Origin: Falsibacillus pallidus
Lineage (GTDB): Bacteria; Bacillota; Bacilli; Bacillales; DSM-25281
Length of the DNA: 64,000 nt
Assembly: GCF_003350505.1 (NCBI RefSeq)
Contig: NZ_QQAY01000011.1
Coordinates: 1 to 64,000 of the forward strand
Direction: 5' to 3'
Shown piece after piece: positions 30,834 through 39,822 of the stretch. Position numbers and translations under genes: made by a program. The notes beneath the pieces are model-generated. The model ran no database searches. It was not told the DNA's origin and worked only from the letters and a program-made list of their open reading frames with translations. The stretch's first letter is position 1; every line of letters starts with the position of its first letter.

Positions 30834-32198
30834 ATGAGTGATTTGTTCAATGATCGAATACCGCCGCAAAATATCGAAGCAGAACAGGCCGTGCTTGGGG
30901 CTATTTTTCTCGAGCCTGCCTCGTTGACTGTAGCATCCGAAGTCCTGATTCCGGATGATTTCTATCGGAGTTCCCACCAAAAGATCTATAATGTCATCCT
31001 GAAGCTGAGTGATGTCGGGAAAGCGATCGACTTAATCACAGTATCCGAAGAGCTTGGGGCTGCCAAAGAACTGGAGGATGTCGGCGGGATCTCTTATTTA
31101 AGTGAACTTGCTGCTGCCGTCCCGACCGCCGCAAATATTGAGTACTATGCAAGGATCGTAGAAGAGAAATCCCTTCTTCGCCGTTTGATCCGTACAGCGA
31201 CCAACATTGCGAAAGACGGCTACTCAAGGGAAGACGAAGTGGAAGCCCTCCTTGGCGAAGCGGAAAAAAATATCATGGAAGTGGCCCAGCGGAAAAATGC
31301 AGGTGCTTTCCATAATATCAAGGATGTTCTCGTCAGGACCTATGACAATATCGAATTGCTCCATAACCGACAAGGAGATATTACGGGGATTGCCACAGGA
31401 TTTGCTGAACTTGACCGGATGACAGCCGGATTTCAGCGCAATGATTTAATCATTGTTGCGGCCCGTCCGTCAGTTGGTAAGACCGCCTTTGCCTTGAACA
31501 TTGCGCAGAACGTAGCTACGAAGACAGAAGAAAATGTCGCCATCTTCAGTTTGGAGATGGGAGCTGAACAGCTGGTCATGCGTATGCTCTGTGCAGAAGG
31601 CAATATCAACGCCCAAAACCTTCGTACAGGTTCCCTTACGGATGAGGATTGGCGCAAGCTGACCATGGCAATGGGAAGCTTATCAAATTCAGGCATCTTC
31701 ATCGATGATACGCCAGGGATCCGGATCACGGAAATCCGGTCCAAATGCAGAAGGCTTAAGCAGGAGCATGGCCTGGGCATGATCTTGATTGATTACCTTC
31801 AATTGATTCAAGGAAGCGGCCGCTCAGGCGAGAACCGCCAGCAGGAAGTATCTGAAATCTCGAGGTCCCTGAAGGAGCTTGCACGTGAATTGCAAGTCCC
31901 TGTCATCGCGCTCTCTCAGCTTTCCCGTGGAGTGGAGCAGCGTCAGGATAAACGCCCGATGATGTCCGATATCCGTGAATCCGGAAGTATCGAGCAGGAT
32001 GCCGATATCGTAGCCTTCCTTTACAGGGATGACTATTATGATAAGGAATCCGAAAACAAGAACATTATCGAAATCATCATTGCCAAGCAGCGTAACGGCC
32101 CTGTCGGAACCGTCTCATTGGCATTTGTGAAAGAATATAATAAATTCGTCAATTTGGAGCGGCGGTTTGATGATACTTCCGTCCCACCTGGCGCATAA
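30834..32198 (+). CDS. dnaC: Replicative DNA helicase (DnaB family, DnaC in Bacillus)
   Basis: The hexameric fork helicase. The 454-residue protein has the N-terminal primase-binding domain (RIPPQNIEAEQAVLGAIF) and a RecA-like domain with Walker A AARPSVGKTAFALNIAQN near residue 205. The GLGMILIDYLQLIQG Walker B and the C-terminal FLYRDDYYD region follow. An AAGGAGG site precedes ATG. The gene is called dnaC in B. subtilis although homologous to E. coli DnaB. Confidence 0.97.
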   Translation: MSDLFNDRIPPQNIEAEQAVLGAIFLEPASLTVASEVLIPDDFYRSSHQKIYNVILKLSDVGKAIDLITVSEELGAAKELEDVGGISYLSELAAAVPTAANIEYYARIVEEKSLLRRLIRTATNIAKDGYSREDEVEALLGEAEKNIMEVAQRKNAGAFHNIKDVLVRTYDNIELLHNRQGDITGIATGFAELDRMTAGFQRNDLIIVAARPSVGKTAFALNIAQNVATKTEENVAIFSLEMGAEQLVMRMLCAEGNINAQNLRTGSLTDEDWRKLTMAMGSLSNSGIFIDDTPGIRITEIRSKCRRLKQEHGLGMILIDYLQLIQGSGRSGENRQQEVSEISRSLKELARELQVPVIALSQLSRGVEQRQDKRPMMSDIRESGSIEQDADIVAFLYRDDYYDKESENKNIIEIIIAKQRNGPVGTVSLAFVKEYNKFVNLERRFDDTSVPPGA

Positions 32199-32200
32199 TA

Positions 32201-32231
32201 AAAAGGTCGGCCTAAAGGCTGGCCTTTTCTA
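32201..32231 (+). terminator. terminator after dnaC
   Basis: AAAAGGTCGGCC pairs with GGCTGGCCTTTT (one or two mismatches) directly after the dnaC stop, followed by CTAATTATT. Confidence 0.75.
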
Positions 32232-32257
32232 ATTATTATTACAGGTTTGTTTCCGAA

Positions 32258-32300
32258 TAATTACGAACGAATTTGAGTGTTTTAATATAAATGTTCGTGT
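32258..32300. promoter_or_regulatory. inverted PurBox pair upstream of purA
   Basis: AATTACGAACGAAT (core CGAAC at 32264-32268) and its inverted partner AATGTTCGTG (core GTTCG at 32293-32297) have centres 29 bases apart. That is close to the paired, inverted PurBoxes bound by the Bacillus purine repressor PurR. They lie just upstream of the purA promoter. Binding is inferred. Confidence 0.55.
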
Positions 32301-32305
32301 TTTCG

Positions 32306-32335
32306 TTGACTTTTCCTACATATCGCTGGTAAACT
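32306..32335 (+). promoter_or_regulatory. purA promoter
   Basis: TTGACT (32306-32311) and TAAACT (32330-32335) with an 18-base spacer lie downstream of the PurBox pair and 55 bases before the purA start. Confidence 0.55.
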
Positions 32336-32369
32336 TAGTATGTTTGATAATAGCGGGCTACATAAGTAG

Positions 32370-33677
<1,308 letters not shown>

Positions 33678-33680
33678 ATA

Positions 33681-33850
33681 GAAAAGCGGAAGCGGCTGTT
33701 TAGAGGCGCCGAGGTTGGACTGAAGTGCTGCGAGATAAAGGAAACACGAAGAGCGCTAGCGATTCGATGTTGACTTATCGTAAGCGTGCTGAGGGAAACC
33801 TCCCAGCCTCTAGCCGCTGGAGCTGGATCATGAAAAGCGGAAGCGGTTTT
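33681..33850. repeat. palindromic intergenic repeat, subtype B, copy 2
   Basis: Starts GAAAAGCGGAAGCGGCTGTT, contains GCGAGATAAAGGAA and GACTTATCGTAAGCGTGCTG, and ends with a second GAAAAGCGGAAGCGG. It is the partner of 11131-11304 and, like that copy, lies upstream of a 21-bp array. Confidence 0.7.
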
Positions 33851-33891
33851 CGCAGAGGCTTTAAAAGATCAAAAGACAATTTGAAAAAGCG

Positions 33892-33924
33892 AATCCCCCA
33901 GCCTTCGGACTGGGGGATTTTTAT
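33892..33924 (+). terminator. terminator downstream of purA
   Basis: AATCCCCCAG pairs perfectly with CTGGGGGATT and five T residues follow. It likely terminates purA transcripts that run through the repeat. Confidence 0.85.
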
Positions 33925-33935
33925 CTCAAAAAAAG

Positions 33936-34061
33936 GAAAGTTGAGCGGTTGAAGGGAAAAGGTGCGGGGTGAAACAAAAAAGTTCGTTGGTTATGGCCAA
34001 AAGTCGCGGGGTAAATCGGCAAAGTGCGGCGGTCAGGGCCGAAAGTTCGGAGCAAATTTTG
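33936..34061. repeat. six-unit tandem array, exact 21-bp period (array 2)
   Basis: Six units of exactly 21 bases start at 33936, 33957, 33978, 33999, 34020 and 34041. The first 14 bases follow the same patterns as array 1 (for example GAAAGTTGAGCGGT and GAAAGTTCGGAGCA) and the last seven vary. Both arrays end with the unit AAAGTTCGGAGCAAAT. It lies between the purA terminator and the tRNA promoter. Confidence 0.85.
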
Positions 34062-34192
34062 ATGTGGTCAAAAATATAGCGCACCAAGGAGCAGATTAGA
34101 TCTAATTACGAGTCGAATTAGAAGAATTTCGATTACCATAACGGTGTTCCCATTGATTTCTTATCTTTCATTAAAAAATATTAAGAAAAGTG

Positions 34193-34222
34193 TTGCCTTT
34201 TGTCGAATTTCTGTGCTATTAT
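34193..34222 (+). promoter_or_regulatory. tRNA cluster promoter
   Basis: TTGCCT (34193-34198), an 18-base spacer and TATTAT (34217-34222) lie about 50 bases upstream of the first tRNA-like sequence. Confidence 0.5.
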
Positions 34223-34269
34223 TAGTTTCGTTGCTGCGAGATTACAAGATTCTTAAGAAGATTACAGCA

Positions 34270-34303
34270 CTTATTTCGAGCCATTAGCTCAGTTGGTAGA
34301 GCA
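34270..34303 (+). pseudogene. truncated tRNA-Lys 5' half, direct repeat
   Basis: Thirty-four bases are identical to 34429-34462: seven to eight leader bases plus the first 26 bases of tRNA-Lys (acceptor strand and D arm). The copy breaks off before the anticodon stem and is followed by unrelated sequence. It cannot fold into a tRNA. Confidence 0.85.
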
Positions 34304-34436
34304 CGTACGAATAATCTTCCTTGCCTCCACTTCAGCGTACAGATTGAGCCGCATCTTGAATAAGCTCTCTGAAATCTGGACGTCGTAGATGCCAAGGACT
34401 AGAAATCTATCTTTGTTGTAAACAACATCTTATTTC

Positions 34437-34512
34437 GAGCCATTAGCTCAGTTGGTAGAGCATCTGACTTTTAATCAGAGGGTCGAAGGTTCGAGTCCTT
34501 CATGGCTCACCA
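34437..34512 (+). tRNA. tRNA-Lys (anticodon TTT)
   Basis: A 76-base cloverleaf starting GAGCCATTAGCTCAGTTGGT with anticodon loop CTTTTAA, T loop GGTTCGAGTCC and encoded CCA end. The acceptor arm GAGCCAT / ATGGCTC pairs fully. Confidence 0.98.
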
Positions 34513-34521
34513 TTTTAGATT

Positions 34522-34596
34522 GGCCCATTGGTCAAGCGGTTAAGACACCGCCCTTTCACGGCGGTAACACGGGTTCGAATCCCGTATGGGTCACCA
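34522..34596 (+). tRNA. tRNA-Glu (anticodon TTC)
   Basis: A 75-base tRNA beginning GGCCCATTGGTCAAGCGGTT, anticodon loop CTTTCAC, T loop GGTTCGAATCC, encoded CCA. The acceptor arm GGCCCAT pairs with ATGGGTC, with one G-U. Confidence 0.98.
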
Positions 34597-34672
34597 TTTG
34601 TTTACAAGCAATTATGGAAATTTATTTTGCTTCGTAATTAATGAAAGTTATTTCACATTCGTGAAAAACTCT

Positions 34673-34749
34673 GGTCTGGTAGTTCAGTTGGTTAGAATGC
34701 CTGCCTGTCACGCAGGAGGTCGCGGGTTCGAGTCCCGTCCAGACCGCCA
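34673..34749 (+). tRNA. tRNA-Asp (anticodon GTC)
   Basis: A 77-base tRNA beginning GGTCTGGTAGTTCAGTTGGT, anticodon loop CTGTCAC, T loop GGTTCGAGTCC, encoded CCA. Confidence 0.98.
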
Positions 34750-34816
34750 TTTTCATTTTAGAAGATGGATGGTAAGTAATAATTACATACCTTATCTAGA
34801 ATGAAAGGTTTAGGAT

Positions 34817-34926
34817 AGGCAAGAAGTTCAAGGAAGCGATTGAGCGAAAGCCGGAGCGTGCTATACGCACGTGAGGACTTGAGTGATCGAAGCTGACGAA
34901 GAAATTCGCCGCCTAGCGTAAACCGT
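34817..34926. other. structured tRNA spacer of unknown role
   Basis: The spacer between tRNA-Asp and tRNA-Phe holds a GC-richer block with a CGTGCTATACGCACG hairpin. It is much longer than usual tRNA spacers. I have a loose memory of similar intergenic blocks in Bacillus genomes, but only one copy is present here and no function can be given. Confidence 0.3.
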
Positions 34927-34934
34927 AACTACAA

Positions 34935-35007
34935 GGCTCGGTAGCTCAGTCGGTAGAGCAATGGACTGAAAATCCATGTGTCGGCGGTTCGATTCCGTCC
35001 CGAGCCA
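34935..35007 (+). tRNA. tRNA-Phe (anticodon GAA), 3' TCA instead of CCA
   Basis: A 73-base cloverleaf beginning GGCTCGGTAGCTCAGTCGGT, anticodon loop CTGAAAA, T loop GGTTCGATTCC. The acceptor arm pairs fully. The following three bases are TCA, whereas the three tRNAs upstream encode CCA, so the mature end would need trimming and CCA addition. Confidence 0.97.
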
Positions 35008-35013
35008 TCACTA

Positions 35014-35053
35014 AAAAGCACTGCGATGACATGACTCTCGCAGTGCTTTTTTA
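35014..35053 (+). terminator. terminator after tRNA cluster
   Basis: AAAAGCACTGCG and CGCAGTGCTTTT form a perfect 12-base stem followed by TTTATTTTTG. Confidence 0.9.
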
Positions 35054-35067
35054 TTTTTGTTCTGTTT

Positions 35068-35122
35068 TGTAACACAACTGTAACATTAAGAGAAAAATAC
35101 CGGGTATTATTTCCTCTATAAA
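35068..35122 (+). promoter_or_regulatory. WalR box and candidate promoter of the M23 peptidase gene
   Basis: TGTAAC-N5-TGTAAC at 35068-35084 fits the WalR consensus TGTWAH-N5-TGTWAH exactly. A TATAAA -10 lies at 35117-35122 with no good -35, as expected of an activated promoter. If this is the start, the M23 gene has a leader of about 280 bases. That leader (35130-35412) shows an AT-rich inverted repeat around 35240-35275 and no recognised riboswitch. Confidence 0.6.
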
Positions 35123-35412
35123 ATCTTATTTTAGATTTTCATTTGCTAGGCATAAAATCCTACCTAAGTCCCGTTAGAATAGGCTTTTTACGCTATCAGC
35201 GCAAACGTTTTCATAGGGATTAAATGTCACAAAATGTAATTTATTATACATTTATGTTACATTACAGCGACGTTAGCCCTATTGACTTGCGTTTATGGTA
35301 AAGTAAATGAGTGTCAAATTGTAAGAATATTTGCTTTTAGGCAGAAAGTACCAATCGTGTTAGATAACATCGTTTTTTGGTCGGTCGCCTTTGCGTTTAG
35401 GAGGAAAAGAAA

Positions 35413-36885
35413 ATGAATTGGAGACAGAAATTGTCTAACGTATCATCCAATTTTCCAAAACTGAATATAAATGTTTCTACTAATCTTATAAAAAAGACAG
35501 CAGTTGCTGCTCTTGTTCTATCCGCTTTTTCATTCCACTCTGTATCAGCGAATGATTCAAAGTCAGGATTGAACAAAGTTTACCACGTCTATATTAAAGA
35601 TCAATATATGGGCACAGTCACAGATCCAGCTGTCATTCAAAAAGTCATTGATGAAAAGACAGCAGCCAGCAGCGATGCATATTCCGGATTCCATGTGGAA
35701 GTCGGGAAGAATTTGAAATACATACCTGAACAAGTGTTTCAAACAGATGCGGACAATGATGAAACGGCTAAGAAAGTAGAAGAGCAAGTTTCAGTTCTTG
35801 CCGATGCCGTGGCAATTACAGTCGATGGAAAGCCAGTTGTCTACTTAAAAGACAAAGACTCAGCTGATCAAGTGTTAAAGCAGTTGAAACTTTCCTATGC
35901 TACCCAAAAAGAGCTTGATGCATTAGACGCTCAGAAATCTTCTTCCACTTCTTTACCACGATTGAAGGAAGATGAAACTAGATTAGTAGATGTTTCCCTC
36001 AAAGAAAGTTTAAACGAAGAAAAAGGGTCAGTAGAACCTGGTAAGATTCTTGAGCCTGAGCAGGCAGCGAAGTATCTGCAAAAAGGTACACTTGAAGAGA
36101 AGAAATATCAAGTACAGGAAGGCGATGTCCTTGGCGCTATTGCTTCTAAGCATGACCTTTCCACTGCAGAGCTGATTAAGCTCAACCCGGGACTCAAAGA
36201 AGATTCCGTTTTAAAGATCGGCAGCGACATCAATGTAACAGCCTACGAACCTCTTATTCATGTCATCATGAAGAGGGAAGTATATAAAGTCGAGCCTGTT
36301 CCTTATGAAAAGAAGGTCGTTGAAGACAGCTCGATGTATAAAGGCGAAACAAAGGTAGTCCAAGAAGGCAAAGAAGGCAAAAGCGCCACTACCTATGTCA
36401 TCTCTGAACAAAACGGGGAACGTGTCTTAAAAGAAGTGAAAGATCAAAAAGTATTGAGTGAACCGGTCAACTACATCGTCAAAAAAGGTACAAAAGTGGT
36501 GCCATCCAGAGGAACTGGCCACTTTGTATGGCCGGCAGTCGGCGGATATGTCTCCAGTGAGATGGGGTACCGCTGGGGCAAGATGCACAAAGGACTTGAT
36601 ATTGCTCGTCCTTCTGACCGCACAATTAAGGCAGCAGACAATGGTGTCGTTGTCACAGCTGGCTACAGCGATGATGGATACGGAAATAAAGTGGTAATTG
36701 ACCATAAAAACGGCTACCAAACGTTATATGCTCACATGAGCTCCGTTTCTGTCCATGTTGGCCAAACTGTTACTGCAGGATCAAAAATTGGGGTTATGGG
36801 TGAAACCGGGGAAGCAACAGGAGTGCATCTTCATTTTGAAGTACGCTACCACGGCAAGCTGGTCAACCCACGCACAAAACTATAA
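35413..36885 (+). CDS. M23 family peptidoglycan endopeptidase with LysM and G5 domains
   Basis: A secreted cell-wall hydrolase of 490 residues. After a basic N-terminus, the membrane segment TAVAALVLSAFSFHSVSA ends at a likely signal cleavage site. A LysM domain (YQVQEGDVLGAIASKHDLS, about 236-280) and a G5-type domain (about 280-365) precede the M23 domain. The zinc site is visible as GKMHKGLDIA (HxxxD) and HLHFEV (HxH). M23 enzymes cut peptide cross-links. Such a gene directly before walR, with a WalR box upstream, fits a role in wall growth under WalRK control. Confidence 0.92.
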   Translation: MNWRQKLSNVSSNFPKLNINVSTNLIKKTAVAALVLSAFSFHSVSANDSKSGLNKVYHVYIKDQYMGTVTDPAVIQKVIDEKTAASSDAYSGFHVEVGKNLKYIPEQVFQTDADNDETAKKVEEQVSVLADAVAITVDGKPVVYLKDKDSADQVLKQLKLSYATQKELDALDAQKSSSTSLPRLKEDETRLVDVSLKESLNEEKGSVEPGKILEPEQAAKYLQKGTLEEKKYQVQEGDVLGAIASKHDLSTAELIKLNPGLKEDSVLKIGSDINVTAYEPLIHVIMKREVYKVEPVPYEKKVVEDSSMYKGETKVVQEGKEGKSATTYVISEQNGERVLKEVKDQKVLSEPVNYIVKKGTKVVPSRGTGHFVWPAVGGYVSSEMGYRWGKMHKGLDIARPSDRTIKAADNGVVVTAGYSDDGYGNKVVIDHKNGYQTLYAHMSSVSVHVGQTVTAGSKIGVMGETGEATGVHLHFEVRYHGKLVNPRTKL

Positions 36886-36902
36886 AGATGATATTAAATA
36901 CT

Positions 36903-36938
36903 ATGCCTCTAGCCAGTGATTGACTAGAGGCATTTTAC
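36903..36938 (+). terminator. terminator after M23 gene
   Basis: ATGCCTCTAG and CTAGAGGCAT form a perfect stem followed by TTTTACT. The walR promoter must lie between here and the MITE at 37090; candidate elements there are weak and I do not assign one. Confidence 0.8.
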
Positions 36939-37089
36939 TATTTACGCCCCCTTGGTTCGACAGGATCCGACGAAATTATTTCCCGAGAAAAGTTGGTGCT
37001 TTTTAGGTGAAAAGATGAATTCGTGGACAGAACGTGATAAATTAAGGGTAGTATGTTATGTAATAGTAAGCTCTAATGACTTATTACAA

Positions 37090-37261
37090 GGCTCTTTTCT
37101 TAAATTTTGTTGCTTTTGAAATTAAATTAGGATAGTTTGTACAATCATAATAGTTTATTTGCTAGAAAAGAGCCTGGATACTCTATTGCAACGCGCCAAA
37201 CAGCTAATTTCGCGTTAAAATCGGCATAAAGATTTTAACAACATTGTTTATGAAAACAGCT
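37090..37261. mobile_element. MITE copy 2 in the walR leader, 172 bp
   Basis: This copy begins GGCTCTTTTCTTAAATTTTG and ends TGTTTATGAAAACAGCT, aligning over its full length with 30496-30668. It is flanked by the perfect 8-bp repeat TATTACAA (37082-37089 and 37262-37269). The right duplication is immediately followed by the walR ribosome-binding site, so the element sits in the 5' leader of the essential walRK operon. Confidence 0.87.
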
Positions 37262-37284
37262 TATTACAAAGGAGAACAAACCTT

Positions 37285-37995
37285 ATGGAAAAGAAAATAC
37301 TTGTTGTAGACGATGAAAAACCAATTGCAGATATTTTACAGTTCAATTTGAAGAAAGAAGGATATGAAGTTTGGTGCGCCCATGACGGAGATGAAGCGAT
37401 CCGCATGGCAGAAGAATTCAAGCCTGATTTGATCCTTCTCGATATAATGCTGCCAAACCGCGACGGTATGGAAGTTTGCCGTGAAGTCAGAAAGAAATAT
37501 GAAATGCCAATCATTATGCTGACAGCGAAAGATTCAGAGATCGACAAGGTCCTTGGATTGGAGCTTGGCGCAGATGATTATGTGACAAAGCCATTCAGCA
37601 CGCGCGAGTTGATTGCAAGGGTGAAAGCGAACCTTCGCCGTCATCAGCATATTGCCAACCAGACGAATGAAGAAGATGAAAACAACGAAATCGCTGTCGG
37701 TTCATTGATCATCCATCCGGATGCCTATGTGGTTTCCAAGCGTGGAGAGACAATCGAATTGACGCACCGCGAGTTTGAACTGCTTCATTACTTGGCGAAG
37801 CATATCGGCCAGGTCATGACCAGGGAGCACTTGCTCCAGACAGTATGGGGCTATGATTATTACGGAGATGTGCGGACTGTTGACGTAACCGTACGCCGAT
37901 TGCGGGAGAAAATTGAAGACAACCCTAGTCATCCAACATGGATCGTGACACGAAGAGGAGTCGGTTATTACCTTCGCAATCCAGAACAGGAGTAA
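37285..37995 (+). CDS. walR: Essential response regulator WalR (YycF)
   Basis: WalR is the OmpR-family regulator of cell-wall hydrolase genes. The 236-residue protein has a receiver domain with phosphorylated Asp53 ([13 protein letters not shown]), Thr101 (DDYVTKPF), which is a second phosphorylation site in Bacillus, and a C-terminal winged helix ([16 protein letters not shown]). Ribosome-binding site AAAGGAG lies just right of the MITE. walK follows after three bases. Confidence 0.98.
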   Translation: MEKKILVVDDEKPIADILQFNLKKEGYEVWCAHDGDEAIRMAEEFKPDLILLDIMLPNRDGMEVCREVRKKYEMPIIMLTAKDSEIDKVLGLELGADDYVTKPFSTRELIARVKANLRRHQHIANQTNEEDENNEIAVGSLIIHPDAYVVSKRGETIELTHREFELLHYLAKHIGQVMTREHLLQTVWGYDYYGDVRTVDVTVRRLREKIEDNPSHPTWIVTRRGVGYYLRNPEQE

Positions 37996-37998
37996 TAG

Positions 37999-39822
37999 AT
38001 GAAAAAGGTAGGCTTTTTTCGTTCCATCCACCTGAAATTTGTTTTGATCTACATGCTATTGATTTTGATTACGATGCAGATCATTGGGGTCTATTTTGTG
38101 AATAGGCTCGAATCCAATCTCATCGACAACTTTAAGAAGTCCCTTTACGAGCGGGTGGACTTGCTTGAGTATTTAGCCCGCGAAGAAATCATTAAAGTGC
38201 GGCAGGATGAAGACCCGACGGAAAAAGAGGCAATTCGAAAGGTCCTGCAGGATTTCGTAGCTTCCGATATTGAGGAAGTTCGGATCATCGATAATAAAAG
38301 AGAGATCATCGGGACCTCTGATCAAAATAATCAGGGGATCGTCGGCCAGCGAACTACAGAGGGGTCCGTTAAGCGGGTCCTTGTCATCGGGACGGAAGAA
38401 AACCATCAATACATTGATAATACTACTGGACACAGAATATGGATTCTGACATCCCCCATTAAGAATAATGGTGAAGTGGTCGGGGCGATCTATTTAATAG
38501 CAAAAATTGATACTGTCTACGAACAGATGAACGAAATCAACAGCATCTTTACAACCGGTACAGCGATTGCGCTGGCCATTACAGCTGTTCTTGGGGTCCT
38601 TCTCGCTCAGACGATCACCAGGCCGATTTCCGATATGCGAAAACAGGCATTGGCCATGGCCAAAGGGAACTTCTCGAGGAAAGTTAAAGTCTACGGCTAT
38701 GATGAAATTGGGCAGTTGGCCCTTACATTCAACAATTTAACGAAGAAGCTCCAGGAAGCACAGGCCATGACAGAAGGGGAAAGACGCAAGCTTTCTTCCG
38801 TGCTTTCCTATATGACAGATGGAGTCATCGCCACAGACCGAAAAGGAAGGGTCATTCTCATCAATGAACCTGCTTCGAAACTTTTGGATGTTTCACGTGA
38901 AACAGTCTTGGCGCAGCCGATCGTTTCTGTCCTTGGTCTGGAAGAAGAGTATACGTTTGATGACCTTCTCGTGGAACAAAATTCAGTTATTCTCGATTAT
39001 AGTACAATGGATACCCATTATATTTTACGGGCCAACTTCTCTGTTATCCAAAAAGAAACTGGATTTGTGAACGGATTGATTACTGTCCTGCACGATATAA
39101 CCGAACAGGAAAAAATTGATATGGAGAGACGGGAATTCGTTGCGAACGTTTCTCACGAGCTTCGAACACCTTTGACTACCATGCGGAGCTACCTGGAAGC
39201 ATTAGCCGAAGGAGCTTGGCAGGATGAAGGCATCGCCCCTCAGTTCCTGCATGTGACACAGAATGAAACGGAGCGGATGATCCGCCTCGTTAATGATTTG
39301 CTGCAGCTTTCCAGATTGGACAGCAAAGATTACCTACTCAACAAGGATTGGGTCAATTTCATCGAGTTTTTCAATCGCATTATTGACCGCTTTGAAATGA
39401 CGATCAATCAAAACATCACATTTACGAGAAATTTCTTCAGTGATGATGTGTATGTCGATATTGATACAGATAAGCTGACGCAGGTGCTGGATAATATCAT
39501 TTCAAATGCACTGAAATATTCTCCTCAAGGCAGAAAAGTGACTTTCTCTGTTGTGGAAAAAGAGCCTTTCATTGAGGTTAGTGTTTCAGATGAAGGAATG
39601 GGCATCCCTAAGGATCAGCTCGATAAGATTTTTGACCGCTTCTACCGCGTCGATAAGGCAAGGACTAGACAGATGGGCGGGACAGGCCTGGGTCTCGCGA
39701 TTGCGAAAGAAATGATAGAAGCACACAACGGAAAAATATGGGCCACCAGTGTGGAGGGGAAAGGAACGACGATTCATTTTACTCTTCCATATGACCCATC
39801 GCTAGAGGATGATTGGTCATGA
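37999..39822 (+). CDS. walK: Sensor histidine kinase WalK (YycG)
   Basis: WalK senses wall state and phosphorylates WalR. The 607-residue protein has two membrane helices around an extracellular domain (about 30-180), then HAMP (about 205-260), PAS (about 265-370), HisKA with FVANVSHELRTPLTTMRSYL and an ATPase domain with DNIISNALKYSP and GGTGLGLAIAKEM. A perfect parS lies in the PAS coding region. The stop overlaps yycH (ATGA). Confidence 0.98.
   Translation: MKKVGFFRSIHLKFVLIYMLLILITMQIIGVYFVNRLESNLIDNFKKSLYERVDLLEYLAREEIIKVRQDEDPTEKEAIRKVLQDFVASDIEEVRIIDNKREIIGTSDQNNQGIVGQRTTEGSVKRVLVIGTEENHQYIDNTTGHRIWILTSPIKNNGEVVGAIYLIAKIDTVYEQMNEINSIFTTGTAIALAITAVLGVLLAQTITRPISDMRKQALAMAKGNFSRKVKVYGYDEIGQLALTFNNLTKKLQEAQAMTEGERRKLSSVLSYMTDGVIATDRKGRVILINEPASKLLDVSRETVLAQPIVSVLGLEEEYTFDDLLVEQNSVILDYSTMDTHYILRANFSVIQKETGFVNGLITVLHDITEQEKIDMERREFVANVSHELRTPLTTMRSYLEALAEGAWQDEGIAPQFLHVTQNETERMIRLVNDLLQLSRLDSKDYLLNKDWVNFIEFFNRIIDRFEMTINQNITFTRNFFSDDVYVDIDTDKLTQVLDNIISNALKYSPQGRKVTFSVVEKEPFIEVSVSDEGMGIPKDQLDKIFDRFYRVDKARTRQMGGTGLGLAIAKEMIEAHNGKIWATSVEGKGTTIHFTLPYDPSLEDDWS
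38889..38904. promoter_or_regulatory. parS: parS site inside walK
   Basis: A second perfect TGTTTCACGTGAAACA palindrome, encoding DVSRET in WalK. It is about 18 kb from the spo0J site and gives a second Spo0J nucleation point near the origin. Confidence 0.95.

Noticed and set aside
33725-33952. 75-codon plus-strand frame after purA
   Set aside because: It covers a palindromic repeat and a terminator; the peptide is just translated repeat sequence.
34452-34804. Open frames over the tRNA genes
   Set aside because: They coincide with complete tRNA-Lys, tRNA-Glu and tRNA-Asp genes and are not coding.
36977-36990. Possible Noc-binding site ATTTCCCGAGAAAA
   Set aside because: It differs from the recalled NBS consensus at two of 14 positions; one imperfect match is not enough to call.
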